Assembly: GCF_023078275.1 (NCBI RefSeq)
Contig: NC_062993.1
Coordinates: 9,795,252 to 9,859,251, forward strand
DNA length: 64,000 nucleotides
From: Leguminivora glycinivorella
Taxonomy: Eukaryota > Arthropoda > Insecta > Lepidoptera > Tortricidae
Direction: 5' to 3'
In this document: piece after piece, positions 22,122 to 32,139 of the stretch
Numbering within the stretch: position 1 is the stretch's first letter
Layout of the letters: each line of letters opens with the position of its first letter
The notes under the pieces: model-generated
The model's database searches: none
What the model was told of the DNA's origin: nothing
What the model saw: only the letters and a program-made list of their open reading frames with translations
Made by a program: the position numbers and the translations under genes

Positions 22122-22123
22122 TA

Positions 22124-22281
22124 AGGTACAGCGGGACTAATCTCGACTGGGGGCCAAATGTAACTGGTCTATTTTTTCCATGTTTTACAATGTTTGCATT
22201 ATTAAATAGAGTTTTCACCGGTTATAATATATATATATAATATATGGTAGGCCCCCAGTCGAGATTGGCCCCGCTGTACCT
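22124..22281. mobile_element. Mariner-like MITE family T1, 158 bp
   Basis: Ends AGGTACAGCGGGACTAATCT and the complement of CGAGATTGGCCCCGCTGTAC. TA is at 22122-22123 and 22282-22283. A (TA)n run sits at about 22225-22247. Shorter internal-deletion relative of 17189-17524. Confidence 0.75.
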
Positions 22282-22391
22282 TACATGAATTTTAATACGT
22301 TTACTCAATATCCAGAATGGAAGACGACAATCATTGTATGGAGAAGTGAACAGCGCTCCATTAAGGTATGACAGAACAATGGCATCCGACG

Positions 22392-22822
22392 GTGAGCGTC
22401 AGGACCCCTGGACCACTACAGATATTTGATGTTTAGTATATACTAAAATTTAGTACCTATTTGATACTATTTGGTACCTGAGTACATATATTTGGTACCT
22501 TCACTGATATCGAAAAATCGAGCGAATAAAGTGGCCAGACATTCTGACGTCAGGATGTCTGGACCATTTTTGGTTTACATAGTTCTAGACAACACTACTA
22601 ATTGATATCTTAGTCAATATTTACTACCTATTCGGTACCTGTCAATATATTTTTTTCAAATTTTTTTGGCGTACCAGAAAAAAGTTATGATGGAATTTTT
22701 TCGATATCAGTGGAGGTACCAAATATATGTACTCAGGTACCAAATAGTATCAAATAGGTACTAAATTTTAGTATGTACTAAACATCAAATATCTGTAGTG
22801 GTCCAGGGGTCCTGACGCTCAC
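22392..22822. mobile_element. hAT-like foldback MITE, 431 bp, 8-bp TSD
   Basis: Inverted repeats of about 126 bp (22392-22517, 22697-22822) differ at only about two positions; both start GTGAGCGTCAGGACCCCTGG. ATCCGACG is duplicated at 22384-22391 and 22823-22830. The centre holds a further GACGTCAGGATGTCTGGACC. The 8-bp duplication suggests hAT; the interior encodes nothing. Near-identical arms suggest recent insertion or arm homogenisation. Confidence 0.85.
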
Positions 22823-22834
22823 ATCCGACGCATC

Positions 22835-23130
22835 CGACCGTCTTCATTCGCCAGCCCTTATCCCAGTCAAGCGCGGATCTAGCTTCGTGCCGGGGGGGCG
22901 TCACGTGGTAAAGGCCCGGGGCCCCAGGGGGAGGTCACGTGGTCTATTTGTATGGCCAACTTAGGCTCCAGGGGGGGGTTCATGACCCCCATGACCCCCC
23001 CCCCTGGATCCGCGCATGATCCCAGTAATTTAGGATCGACAGTATCGGCACAGCATGTCCTTCTGTTCCATACCTCTCTATCGACCGTCATCTCATGATT
23101 CACTTGTTTCTTATCGGTTTGTGCCAAGAG
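22835..23130 (-). pseudogene. LINE tail, family C, interrupted by a MITE
   Basis: The minus strand reads KKQVNHEMTVDREVWNRRTC then CADTVDPKLLG, matching 18184-18368. The final codons and 3' part (CTGGGATAAGGGCTGG) lie beyond the MITE at 22868-23018. 5'-truncated. Confidence 0.75.
22868..23018. mobile_element. hAT-like MITE family h2, copy 1, 8-bp TSD
   Basis: 151 bp with inverted ends CAAGCGCGGATC / (complement) CATGCGCGGATC and a G/C-homopolymer interior (GGTAAAGGCCCGGGGCCCCAG). ATCCCAGT is duplicated at 22860-22867 and 23019-23026. The second copy is at 37861-38016. CA-starting ends plus 8-bp duplication fit hAT. Confidence 0.85.
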
Positions 23131-23433
23131 TGATACAAAAACTTGAGTAACTAGTTTACTACCCACCCCTTTATGAGATACAGGCGTAATTGTATGTTGA
23201 CTTTGGCTACACGAAAGTGCGTACGTTCATCAATCCGCTCCGTCACCGAATTCTTTTCCGATCAATCCGCGAATTCTTTTCCGAAAGTTATTTCAAGATC
23301 GGAATTGACTTACTTTTCTATATTTACGCCCCTACCGGTCTTGAGAGGGGGCACTGACACACATTGTACGACATTCCGACTTTTAATATCGTATGATGAT
23401 TTGATATCAATTCAACAATTTCCTATGTCCTAA

Positions 23434-23513
23434 CAAAATTAATTAACAATTATTAATTAATTAGTTAACAAAATTAATTAACTAAATAATTAGTTTTTTT
23501 ATTAATTAATATT
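23434..23513. repeat. AATTA-type simple repeat
   Basis: Low-complexity ATTAATTA/AACAAAATTAATTAAC units. Confidence 0.7.
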
Positions 23514-23649
23514 TCTATGTCCTAACTTGTCTTATGTACAGTAAAGTGTTTACATACATACATATATACAATCAATCAATTTCGGCCGTATACTGACATC
23601 AGAATGTCAGGTAGGTACAATGTGAATCCAAGGTCACTGTAGAACCTGT

Positions 23650-23730
23650 TTTTTTTTATATACCACGTCGGTGGCAAACAGGTGTACGGTCCGCCCGATG
23701 GAAAGCGGTCACCGTAACCTACCCAATTAC
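23650..23730 (+). repeat. Dispersed LINE-3'-like repeat
   Basis: CACGTCGGTGGCAAACAGG and CGATGGAAAGCGGTCACCG match 12712-12790. Confidence 0.5.
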
Positions 23731-24009
23731 CCATCCCATTTCATAACCAGGTAAGCAAAGAAGAAAAAATATTCTTCGTAGAAAACTGCAAAAAATAATG
23801 GTTTAAGTACTACGAAGAAATAAGAATCTTATTTCATAACCCAGTTAGCTAAGAAGAATTATTTTTCCTCATACAAAACAAGTTATCAAACTTGGCTATC
23901 TACCTACGAGGAACAAGGGTAAATTCAATGTCGGCTGCTCGCGTGCGATCCGTTTGTTAATGTAATATTTAATGTAGCAGTTAATGTAGTATTGTAGTAA
24001 TTCTTACAA

Positions 24010-24082
24010 TTATGAAAGGCGGCATTTTGTGAACATCAAAGCAGTAAGCCTTCTGTACTTGTACTATTATATATTCTGTGGC
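24010..24082 (+). repeat. Dispersed repeat shared with 10.5 kb
   Basis: GAACATCAAAGCAGTAAGCC and CTATTATATATTCTGTGG match 10500-10550. Confidence 0.5.
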
Positions 24083-24786
24083 TAAATGCAAAAATGCTTA
24101 CGGTAATATCTGTCTCTGTCTCTACCGCTCTTCCATAATTATTGGCTCGACAGACTGCATCGGTGTCTAGCGTCAACAATTGTCATTTCGGCTAGACCTG
24201 CCTAGGTCAAGTAAATCTACAAATATCAGATCAATATAAAAAGTTTATATTTCGAATGCCGCTCTAAGACAGTGGTCAATGGCCATGCGCTGTGACAGCG
24301 ATTAGTATCAATTCTCACAATTGGGCAGATTTACGGTGCATCACCATGTGAGGCAACTTCCTAAGGACAAGATTGGATAAACGGGACCGTTTTAGAGTTG
24401 TGGAGCCTTTAATTGGTCTAAAAACAAGTAAAATTTAAGTAGACGGGCTTTTTTTTTCAAAGTTGTCTCCCACTTCTTTTGGATTTCGAAATTTTGATGT
24501 GGCTTCCACTAATAGTCATATTCCCTGATATCAAAGGTTGTAGTTTCTTCAATGCAAATAACAACACCGATAGCCCATGGGGTGACAGTTCAGTTTAGTA
24601 TGACGAAAATAGTTCTAATGAAATTCCGCAACATGGCGCCTAGTCATATATTTGTGGTCAGGCTTTATATTCCCTGCTGAAACTAACTTTGATATTCATT
24701 TCGCAAACGTGCTTTGAATGTCTGTATAACTGTAATCTTTGTTTTCAATAAATTAAAAAAATATATATATATTCAAAGAAAATTTG
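24083..24786. other. No clear feature
   Basis: 24475-24530 resembles 45765-45830 (GATGTGGCTTCCACT versus TATGTGGTTTCCACT), so a diffuse dispersed repeat is present. No gene. Confidence 0.3.
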
Positions 24787-24876
24787 AAAAAAGGCTCCAG
24801 TGTCCAGAGCTGGAATCGAACCAGCGTCCACTGTTTACCTACACAGCTCGCCCATGCCGTCACGGAGACAATGGTC
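24787..24876 (-). mobile_element. tRNA-like SINE relic
   Basis: The minus strand reads GGCGAGCTGTGTAGG, ACGCTGGTTCGATTCCAGC (B box), then GGACACTGGAGCC and a T run. Same tail type as 25822-25920. Confidence 0.6.
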
Positions 24877-24879
24877 GAA

Positions 24880-25821
24880 TTTTCCAAGTAAGCAAGTATT
24901 CAAGATTGAATAGACTTTTTTGGTTTTTGAAGATAGAGCAATAAACATTGTTATTATTTTTATCTGTCATCCTAAAGACTGCATCGGCACTTTCCATCAG
25001 GTGAGATTGCGGTCAAATGGTTTACCTGTTCCTCTTAAAAAAAAAAAAGCGATATCATCGCGAGCGCTTAAAGATTTGACGTCTCAATCCCTTCTGTCTT
25101 TGCGTCCCGTCTTGAGCCTCTAAATTTGAGAACCTTTGATAAATTCAAAGGTTGCAATTTATTTGAATTTATGTACTTCCCAAAAGCTAGTGCTTAGTAA
25201 CCGTCACGTTCCTTTATAGATCTAAAGAGACTTCGGCTCGATTCGAACTTTAATACATTCACCGCTGAGGTAAGGTCGTAGCCAATAACATGGATTTCCC
25301 CGTATGTAGCGAAAATAGGTCGTAGAGGCAAAGTAACAGCGTGTTGTGAACGCACTGAATGGATTAAGATGCGTCAAAAATTAGCTTAAGATTCCATGAT
25401 GAAAATTTCTTCAAACAAAAATAGTATTTTATGGATGGGATAATATGTCTGCCATATCCTACGTATACAGAGCTAATATTTGAGGTTTAAAGTTCGAATC
25501 GGGCCAACAGATTGAAGCACATTAGGTCCCGCGATATCTTGGAGCAATAAGTCCCAAAGCTCCCACATTTGTCACTTTCCGATAAAGTCGTCTACAGACG
25601 ACATAACTACGTGACTTAACGCCGAAAATACGTGGGACGAATAATATATTTTAAATATTCACAAAACATAAAATATCGTGTGAATGTACAGTAATAATAA
25701 ATTAAGCATATGAGAGATAATTTCAGTCACGTGTTAAAAGTTCTAATTGTAAGCCTATTTGAATAAAGAATATTTTGATTGATTTTTGATTTCGATTAAT
25801 TGGTTGCTTACAACTTACAAC
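24880..25821. other. No recognised feature
   Basis: Non-coding; short frames only. Confidence 0.3.
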
Positions 25822-25920
25822 TGTGACCTGGGTGACCGGGAGGATACAGGCACTTGCCGCGATTGCAGAGTACGCTGGTTCGATTCCAGCCTCAGGCACT
25901 GGAGGCCTTGGTTTTTTCTT
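25822..25920 (+). mobile_element. tRNA-like SINE
   Basis: GTGACCGGGAGGATACAGGC head, TACGCTGGTTCGATTCCAGC with a consensus B box, then GGCACTGGAGGCCTTGG and a T run. Confidence 0.65.
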
Positions 25921-26149
25921 TCATGTATAATTTATTTCAGTTTTAATTAAGTATTAATAGGAAAACAGGAAAAAAACTTCTTCCTGTTTTATTTCGCATA
26001 GCTTTGTCTTATCAATAATAGCGCATAAAAAGGCTGCAAAATATACACGCTCTTTTGGCTCTAGAAATATGATTACGTCAGTTATTTTTCCGTCCTTCTT
26101 TTTGTGCGATGTTATTGCCGACGACTATACACTTATACATATAATGTCA

Positions 26150-26345
26150 AAGTTAATACATACATACATACAATCACGCCATCCTGTATCCCATAAAGGC
26201 GTAGGCAGAGCACATGAACTACGCAAGTTTCAGTGCCACTCTTGGCAAAAAGGGGCTGACAAAAAACGAAATTGTGACATGCAGTGACAGGTGGCCAGCC
26301 TCTCGCCTACGCCACAATTTAACCCATATCCCACAGTTGACTTCT
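26150..26345 (-). mobile_element. RTE-like LINE 3' end
   Basis: The left edge (ACATACATACATACAATCAC, then CCCATAAAGGCGTAGGCAGA) is the complement of an (ATGT)n-tailed LINE 3' end. The interior GAAATTGTGACATGCAGTGA and CGCCTACGCCACAA is also found at 63346-63470. No translatable domain remains. Confidence 0.6.
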
Positions 26346-26576
26346 AAGACACCTACACACTTAATATAAAAGTTAATATACACTTTTAATCCTTTATTTA
26401 TATAATTATTATCCTTTTCGCACATAATCCACAAACTATCTTTTAAATAAGTAATACGAGTAAATCCTCGTAATTTTGCGCCCTTTCTAAGCCCGATTAT
26501 GCTCGTTGAGATAATCTACGCCTTACTGGCTCATTTAGGGTCGCCATTCCAGGTCCTTTCATTTAAAGACTGTACC

Positions 26577-26992
26577 TTTACCTAGAGGGCCTACCACGAA
26601 CTCCACAATATAAATAATGGAATGCGCTAGACTTATATTGACCGAGATATCGACCGTGATTACCTTTTTGATTTTTGTCGAGCTCCCGATATTTCGACGC
26701 AGTTGCACGCATCATGATCACGGAAAACTGACGAAGGCGGGAGGATATCAAAGTTGCGTAGACAGCGCGCGATCTACCCTCCAAATCAAAAAGGTAATCA
26801 CGTGTGTATATCCCGGTCAATATAAATCTATAGAAAATAACCGTGAATCATTCAAAACTCTTAATGGAATGCGCTCCCACCATCGGTGTTCCCAGAAAAA
26901 TACGACCTCGATCTTTTTAAAGCAAGAGTGTATAGGATTCCTGAATCAAGAGTGAACAGGCATCTTCTGGGCGAGCTCACTCCATCGTAGGC
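26577..26992 (+). pseudogene. Jockey-like LINE C-terminus split by an insert
   Basis: Removing the insert at 26629-26861 and one copy of its duplication gives a frame of LPRTPQYK, a stop, WNALPPSVFPEKYDLDLFKA and RVYR, ending VNRHLLGELTPS. The pattern LPRT...WNALP..VFP..YDL..FK is the end of many LINE reverse transcriptases. The stop and truncation make it dead. Confidence 0.75.
26629..26861. mobile_element. Palindromic insert with 14-bp duplication
   Basis: 233 bp. It contains a 193-bp inverted-repeat unit (26633-26825: TTATATTGACCG / CGGTCAATATAA and GATTACCTTTTTGATTT / AAATCAAAAAGGTAATC) plus about 35 extra bases on the right. TAATGGAATGCGCT is perfectly duplicated at 26615-26628 and 26862-26875. 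Either a MITE with flank or a retroposed unit; 14 bp is unusual for DNA transposons. Confidence 0.7.
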
Positions 26993-27110
26993 CACGTCTT
27001 TGCCTTTGGCTAGTCTGTGGCCAAGAGTACGCCCATTTATAATTAAAAAAAAAAAAATCGGCGAGCTCCATCTTAGACTCTGTCTTCATTTTTCACCAGC
27101 CCTTCCACCC

Positions 27111-27195
27111 AGCACAACTTGCGTTGTCGCGCGCGAGTCTGTACATCAAGCGCGACTTCAAGTATGGACTCGCGCGCGAGAAGGTAAGTTGTGCT
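27111..27195. repeat. Short palindromic element
   Basis: AGCACAACTT and CGCGCGCGAGTC are mirrored by GACTCGCGCGCGAG and AAGTTGTGCT across 85 bp, centred on AAGCGCGACTTCAAG. Confidence 0.6.
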
Positions 27196-27224
27196 AGAGG
27201 TGCAGGTACGACTATTAGGGTCAA

Positions 27225-27486
27225 TTGCCGATCAGTCCATAATAAAAAAAAACCTAACGAAAAAATATTGTCTTCGGTTACCGTGACAATATAATTATTT
27301 AAATTTTGTAAAAATCCCCGACATAATGAACCGATTTCCATCAAACATGGCTAAAGAACACTCCAGAGGAATTCCGATTTGAAACAAAAAAGCTAAATCA
27401 GTTCGGGAGCTACGATGCCACAGACAGATATACGCGTCAAATTTATAAGTTATAACACCCCGTCGTTTTGCGTCGGGGGTTAAAAA
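27225..27486 (+). repeat. Dispersed repeat ending CGTCGGGGGTTA
   Basis: CCATCAAACATGGCTAAAGA, GTTCGGGAGCTACGATGCC, ACAGACAGATATACGCGTC and ACACCCCGTCG...GTCGGGGGTTA form a non-coding interspersed repeat of a kind common in Lepidoptera. Confidence 0.5.
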
Positions 27487-27609
27487 TAGTTAGATTACAT
27501 ACCTAGGCCAGTAAAGTAAGAAATCTCTCAGCACACATGTAAAAATGATGGCCGAGGCGGAGTCGAGGTCAACAAACATATTTATTGACTATGGTGTTTA
27601 TACTATCTT

Positions 27610-27834
27610 CTATCTATGTCATTTGATATTTGCCAGTCGCTTTTCGGTGAAGGAAAACATCTTGAGGAAACCGGAATAATTCCAATAAGGCCTAGTTACC
27701 CTTCGGGTTGGAAGATCAGATGGCAGTCGCTTTCGTAAAAACTAGTGCCTACGCCAAATCTTGGGATTAGTTGTCAAAGCGGACCCCAGGCTCCCATGAG
27801 CCGTGGCAAATGCCGGGATAACGCGAGGAGGATG
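27610..27834 (+). mobile_element. SINE1, 5'-truncated, 19-bp TSD
   Basis: Body and tail of the 19107-19432 SINE without the tRNA-like head. ATGGTGTTTATACTATCTT at 27591-27609 recurs with one mismatch at 27835-27853. Confidence 0.85.
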
Positions 27835-27859
27835 ATGGTGTGTATACTATCTTGTGTTA

Positions 27860-29219
27860 AAACGGAATTTTTTGACACAAGTATAGTATCATTCAGATTG
27901 ACATTGTGCGATGTGTAAATGGCCTTATGTAGAGCTTTTAAGATGAACATAATAACTATCAAAAATACTGAAATACAGTGTCATCTTATTGTCATTTCTG
28001 CCCTTTAACAAAAAACCCGAAACGAAATACTTTTACAAGCGAATCTTAAAGATAAGTAACAAACTAGAACATTATCTAAGTAATAATACTACGTTTAGGA
28101 ATTATTTAAGCAAATCCACGGCAAAGAAAATTCTCGAAAGATAGAACTGAATTGAGTACGATAATAGTTTTGGATAAGCACACCATTTTGTTAAGTGAAC
28201 TTACAACTTTAAGACAGGGGTTCTCAACCTTTTTTGTAGTATAGTTCCCGTTACAATTTTATGGGACTTGGTAAATTCAAAGGATAGTGGTCGTCCCTTT
28301 TCATACAAAGTCCTCACATTATAATGTGGATTTTAAATATAAAATTTCTACACAAGTATCATGGAGAAAAATTTAAATTTACTCTTGCATAAAAACACAT
28401 TTTTTCGACAAATTTCAAGACACTCGTTGGTCGTTTAGTATGAGCATTTTTGTGACATTCTAATGGTAAAGGTACCACATTATCTCTTAAGCGCAAGGAC
28501 GCTCTAACAGTTGATCCTATACCTTTATTATGAAAAAAATGTCACATTTATTACCATACAACGTTTTTTATTATTAGTCATAAGAAAAAATCCGAATCAA
28601 CCCACACTTTAGTATTTCCTAGTTAAAGCTAACACTTCCGTCGGCTAATTGCAAAACTTTGACAGCGATGTCGATTCGATTAATTAAAAACTAAACTATT
28701 TTACGTAAAGTATGCTAGACTGTTGATAAACGGGAAAGCGCCTCTTTCTGCCGAGGTATTTTTGCCAGGAATCTTAACCGATTTTTTAAACCTCCGAAAC
28801 TGACCAATATTTTGGATAATTTGGGGCGTTTTAAGTAGGACTTATTAAATTGTCCCATTAAGAGAAAAAAAAAACAACAAACATAACGAAAAATATACCG
28901 GTATTTTAGTATGGAGTAAAGTAAAAACCGATTTCCGATCCCTGTTTTGAAGATATCTTCAAAAAGCAACATTACACAACATTACAGGGGTCTATATTAA
29001 AAGTAAGAAGGGAAATAAATAAAGTAAGACCATAATTAAAACATACACACAATTCGCAACGATATTGTAATGTCCTATTGAAAAAAAATCCTGAAAAGAT
29101 TTACGCAAAGTTACGCATTTACCTCAGTCGACCTGAGGTAAAATGAGTTAACTTAAGGTTTTAAGGCAACTTCATTTCAGAGGCAATTACTTTTTCCACA
29201 CTGTATAACAATATAAGCC
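27860..29219. other. Mostly unannotated; hAT-type terminus at 28215
   Basis: CAGGGGTTCTCAACCTTTTT at about 28215-28234 resembles the terminus of hAT elements known from many animals. No partner end is visible within 2 kb, so only a possible one-ended relic. No gene is recognised. Confidence 0.3.
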
Positions 29220-29327
29220 AATAACGAAGACACACGGCGTACCGACCGGACATATGGGGTGAAACAATAGAAATACGTGCCTAATCGTGATAAATTACGG
29301 GTATTTTTATCCGAGTATTTATTACCT

Positions 29328-30130
29328 TGTAAGGGGATGAAAATCCGTAGAGGGGTGGGGCGTGCGCGAGAGCGTAGTGAAAGGCGGCGTGTAGCAGACT
29401 TAGGCGTTTATTCCCAGTCGGCACTATGCTAAGTACTTAAACTAGGTATCAAAGGCCGTACAGCGTCCTTGAGGACAACAGTCGAGCGCTAAGGGAGCGA
29501 CGATAGATTTAGTCAAATGGTCCACCAAAGTCCCGATACGGTACATGAGGTGTGCACGAATTGACTCCTAACTATTTCTCAAATTAAACATTGTTCAGTG
29601 GATGAGGTCGTTATCCCAGGAAAAAACTTAATAGCGACAACTAACTTTGAAATGCGCCACAGCACAGCGACATCTATTGAGCTTTGTGTGTAACAGACAA
29701 GTTGATCTTAGTACCAACATTGGTGTTTGTTTTTTACATGTTTGACTACTTATTTACAATCTTTACATTTACTAGTTACTTCAGCAAAATATACAAGTTA
29801 CGGGAACGGTGTTCCATGATTTAAATATTTAAACATCGAAGTTCAATATCACAATATTGATACCCGTGGCGCCATCTGTTGACGGACGGCCAAACTAACA
29901 ATTTGACGAATTTTATCTAAGAGTTACGTATTGACTTGATTACTATAAAATTCTAGGCACCCGTTAACACATGTTGCACTAGGTTTTAGAATTTTAAGTC
30001 TACGGGAACACTTAAATATTTGCTAAGTTCACTCGGAAAACCAGTACCGGTGGCGCCATCTAGTAGCGGCCGGTTAAACTAAGCTTGTTTGCACTGAGTT
30101 TATACGTTTTTGGTAAATGTTCGCGTTACA
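29328..30130. mobile_element. Candidate solo LTR, 803 bp, 4-bp TSD
   Basis: Starts TGTAAGGGGA and ends GCGTTACA (TG...CA, imperfect inverted TGTAA/TTACA). ACCT is duplicated at 29324-29327 and 30131-30134. The empty site (ATTATCTGTTATT at about 31211-31223) has a single ATCT. No second copy and no coding sequence, so a solo LTR left by LTR-LTR recombination is the simplest reading. Confidence 0.6.
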
Positions 30131-30169
30131 ACCTGTTATTTTGGTCTGATTGGGTAGAATAGGCGCGAC

Positions 30170-30660
30170 TATAGCTGCACCGACGGCATGGCCGCGCGAT
30201 AAACGTTAAAACATCAACACGGGAAGCATGGTCGCGCGATAGACGATAAAATATCAGGCCGTCCCTATCGCACTTACAGATAGTGCGATAAAAAAAAATA
30301 ATTTAAAATTTAATCTGTTTATTTCTAAGAAACGTGCATGCATTTATAATATACTTAACTGCTAATCTTAAATTGAAAAGATTATTTGAGTTAAGGAGTC
30401 TAGTTACATATGAATTGTTCTTTATTGATAGGGACGGCCTGCTATTTTATCGTCTATCGCGCGACCATGCTTCCCGTGCAGGCCGTACCTATCGCACTTA
30501 CAAACAGGGTGGAAGGGACGGCCTGTACGGGAAGCATGGTCGCGCGATAGACGATAAAATAGCAGGCCGTCCCTATCGCACTATTTGTAAGTGCGATAGA
30601 GACGGCCTGATATTTTATCGTCTATCGCGCGACCATGTTCCCGTGCTGATGTTATACTCG
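30170..30660. repeat. Array of inverted GCATGGTCGCGCGATAG modules
   Basis: A module of about 60 bp (GCATGGTCGCGCGATAGACG, ATAAAATA, CAGGCCGTCCCTATCGCAC) appears at about 30180-30290 (twice, one decayed), inverted at 30429-30480, direct at 30530-30590, and inverted at 30590-30650. Adjacent copies can form long hairpins. The stretch at 30330-30415 derives from the T1 MITE interior (LKLKRLFELRS). Confidence 0.7.
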
Positions 30661-31523
30661 TAGCACATCAGGCCGCGAGTCCGCGACCATTAGGGCATGC
30701 AGAACCGAGGCGGTTCCAAGAATTTAAATTTTATATTTAGGTTCTAAGTGGGACTAGAACCGGGAGTCCCGGTTCTTTCCTGGTTCTTAGTATTTTTATT
30801 GTTCCATAACAAAAAGTGAGAAAAGGAACACTTATAGCGCGATCCTCTGATTCTTTTAAAATATTGTTATGATTTATTATTTTCTTAATCATTGGTATTA
30901 TAAATAGATTCAAAGAATACCTTTTGGAAAACCAAACTTTTAATTTATTAATGGAAATCTTAATATAGGTAGCACATATAAAAAACCGGCTTCCATCGGG
31001 GAGTCTGGTGATAAATGCGAATTGCGAAAGTTTGATTATGTAGAAATGTATTTTTCGTTGAATAAAACAATCACGTACTTAGGAATAGTAAAAATGTTTA
31101 GTTAAATAGACGAAGATACATAGATGGCATACCGACCGGAAATTTGGGGCGAATCAATAGAAATACGCGCGTAATCGTGATAAATTACAGGTATTTTTAT
31201 CCGAGTATTTATTATCTGTTATTTTGGTCTGATTGAAAGTAGGATAGATAGGCGCGACATTCAGCTGATTTATTTTGACATTGTTATGACTTATTGATCT
31301 TATTATTTGCTAATTCATTCGTAGTATTAAAAGATTATAAAAAATAAATCTCTTTCAATGGATTATACCCCTTTTCTCCGCCTACGCTAAAGGTTACGTC
31401 TAAATTAAGTTTTTCTTTAGTACCTAATTACCTATTCTGTTAAATAAAATGCATGTTAAAATTATAAAACGACCTAATAATAAAATTAACAATATTTACA
31501 ATTTTTGCCCAAGAAAGTAGCTA

Positions 31524-32135
31524 TTATTTATTTGTGTGATGAGTACAGATATTTGTTCCCGAGTCATGGATGTTTTCTATGTACATAAGTATGTATTTAT
31601 ATATTTAAGTATGTAATATCTGGGCGACCGAGCTTCGCTTGGTTCTATTTTATTATATCACGATAGCGTTAGATAAAAAAAAAACTTTATAAATACAAAA
31701 AAAACTTAATTACTCGCCGGGATTTGAAACCCTGACACCTGCGATCTGTCTGTGAACATTAGACCGACCTCGTACGACTGAGCTACGCGGAGCCGATGCG
31801 CGGTCGGCGAAATTAACGACCATATTTTACGTTTACTAACGCGAAATAAAACGCATGAAAACTCGAAAATTCGCGTTTTCCGGGATCTAAGGCTACGCTA
31901 GATCGATTTTTCACCCCCGAAAAACCCCACATAACAACTTTCAGCGAAATCGTTAGAGCGGTTTCCGAGATCGTCGGTATATATACATAATATAAATAAA
32001 TAAATATACAAGAATTGCTCGTTTAAAGGTATGAAATATCGTCGCTTAGCACTCATAGTACAAGCTTTGCTTAGTTTGGGGCTAAGTTGATGTGTGTAAG
32101 GCGTCCCCCAATATTTATTTATTTATTTATTAAGG
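31524..32135 (+). mobile_element. SINE2, 5'-truncated, split by a retroposon
   Basis: The left part TTTATTTGTGTGATGAGTAC and TCATGGATGTTTTCTATGTA and the right part CGTCGCTTAGCAC, AGTTTGGGGCTAAGTTGATG, CGTCCCCCAATATTT(ATTT)n reconstitute the SINE2 body seen at 51400-51580. Confidence 0.75.
31620..32028 (-). mobile_element. Retroposon E with internal tRNA-like domain
   Basis: 409 bp inserted in SINE2. GTATG-AATAT is duplicated at 31609-31619 and 32029-32039 with one mismatch. On the minus strand: GCGGTTTCC...ATTTCGCTGAAAGTTG, then a tRNA-like block CGCGTAGCTCAGTCGTACGA...GGGTTTCAAATCCCGGCGAG, an A/T-rich stretch, and GAACCAAGCGAAGCTCGGTC. The tRNA-like part sits mid-element rather than at the 5' end. 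Relative at 56878-57505. Confidence 0.75.
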
Positions 32136-32139
32136 GAAA

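Larger units (their letters stand above)
29220..31270. repeat. Duplicated host repeat (A and B segments)
   Basis: Segment A (GGCGTACCGACCGGACATAT..., ATCCGAGTATTTATTACC) and segment B (CTGTTATTTTGGTCTGATTG, TAGGCGCGAC) are contiguous at 31105-31270. At 29220-30178 an 800-bp insert separates them. The contiguous copy is the empty site for the candidate solo LTR. Confidence 0.65.

Noticed and set aside
30334..30663. 109-residue frame with repeated YRLSRDHA
   Set aside because: The repeats come from inverted DNA modules, not protein repeats.
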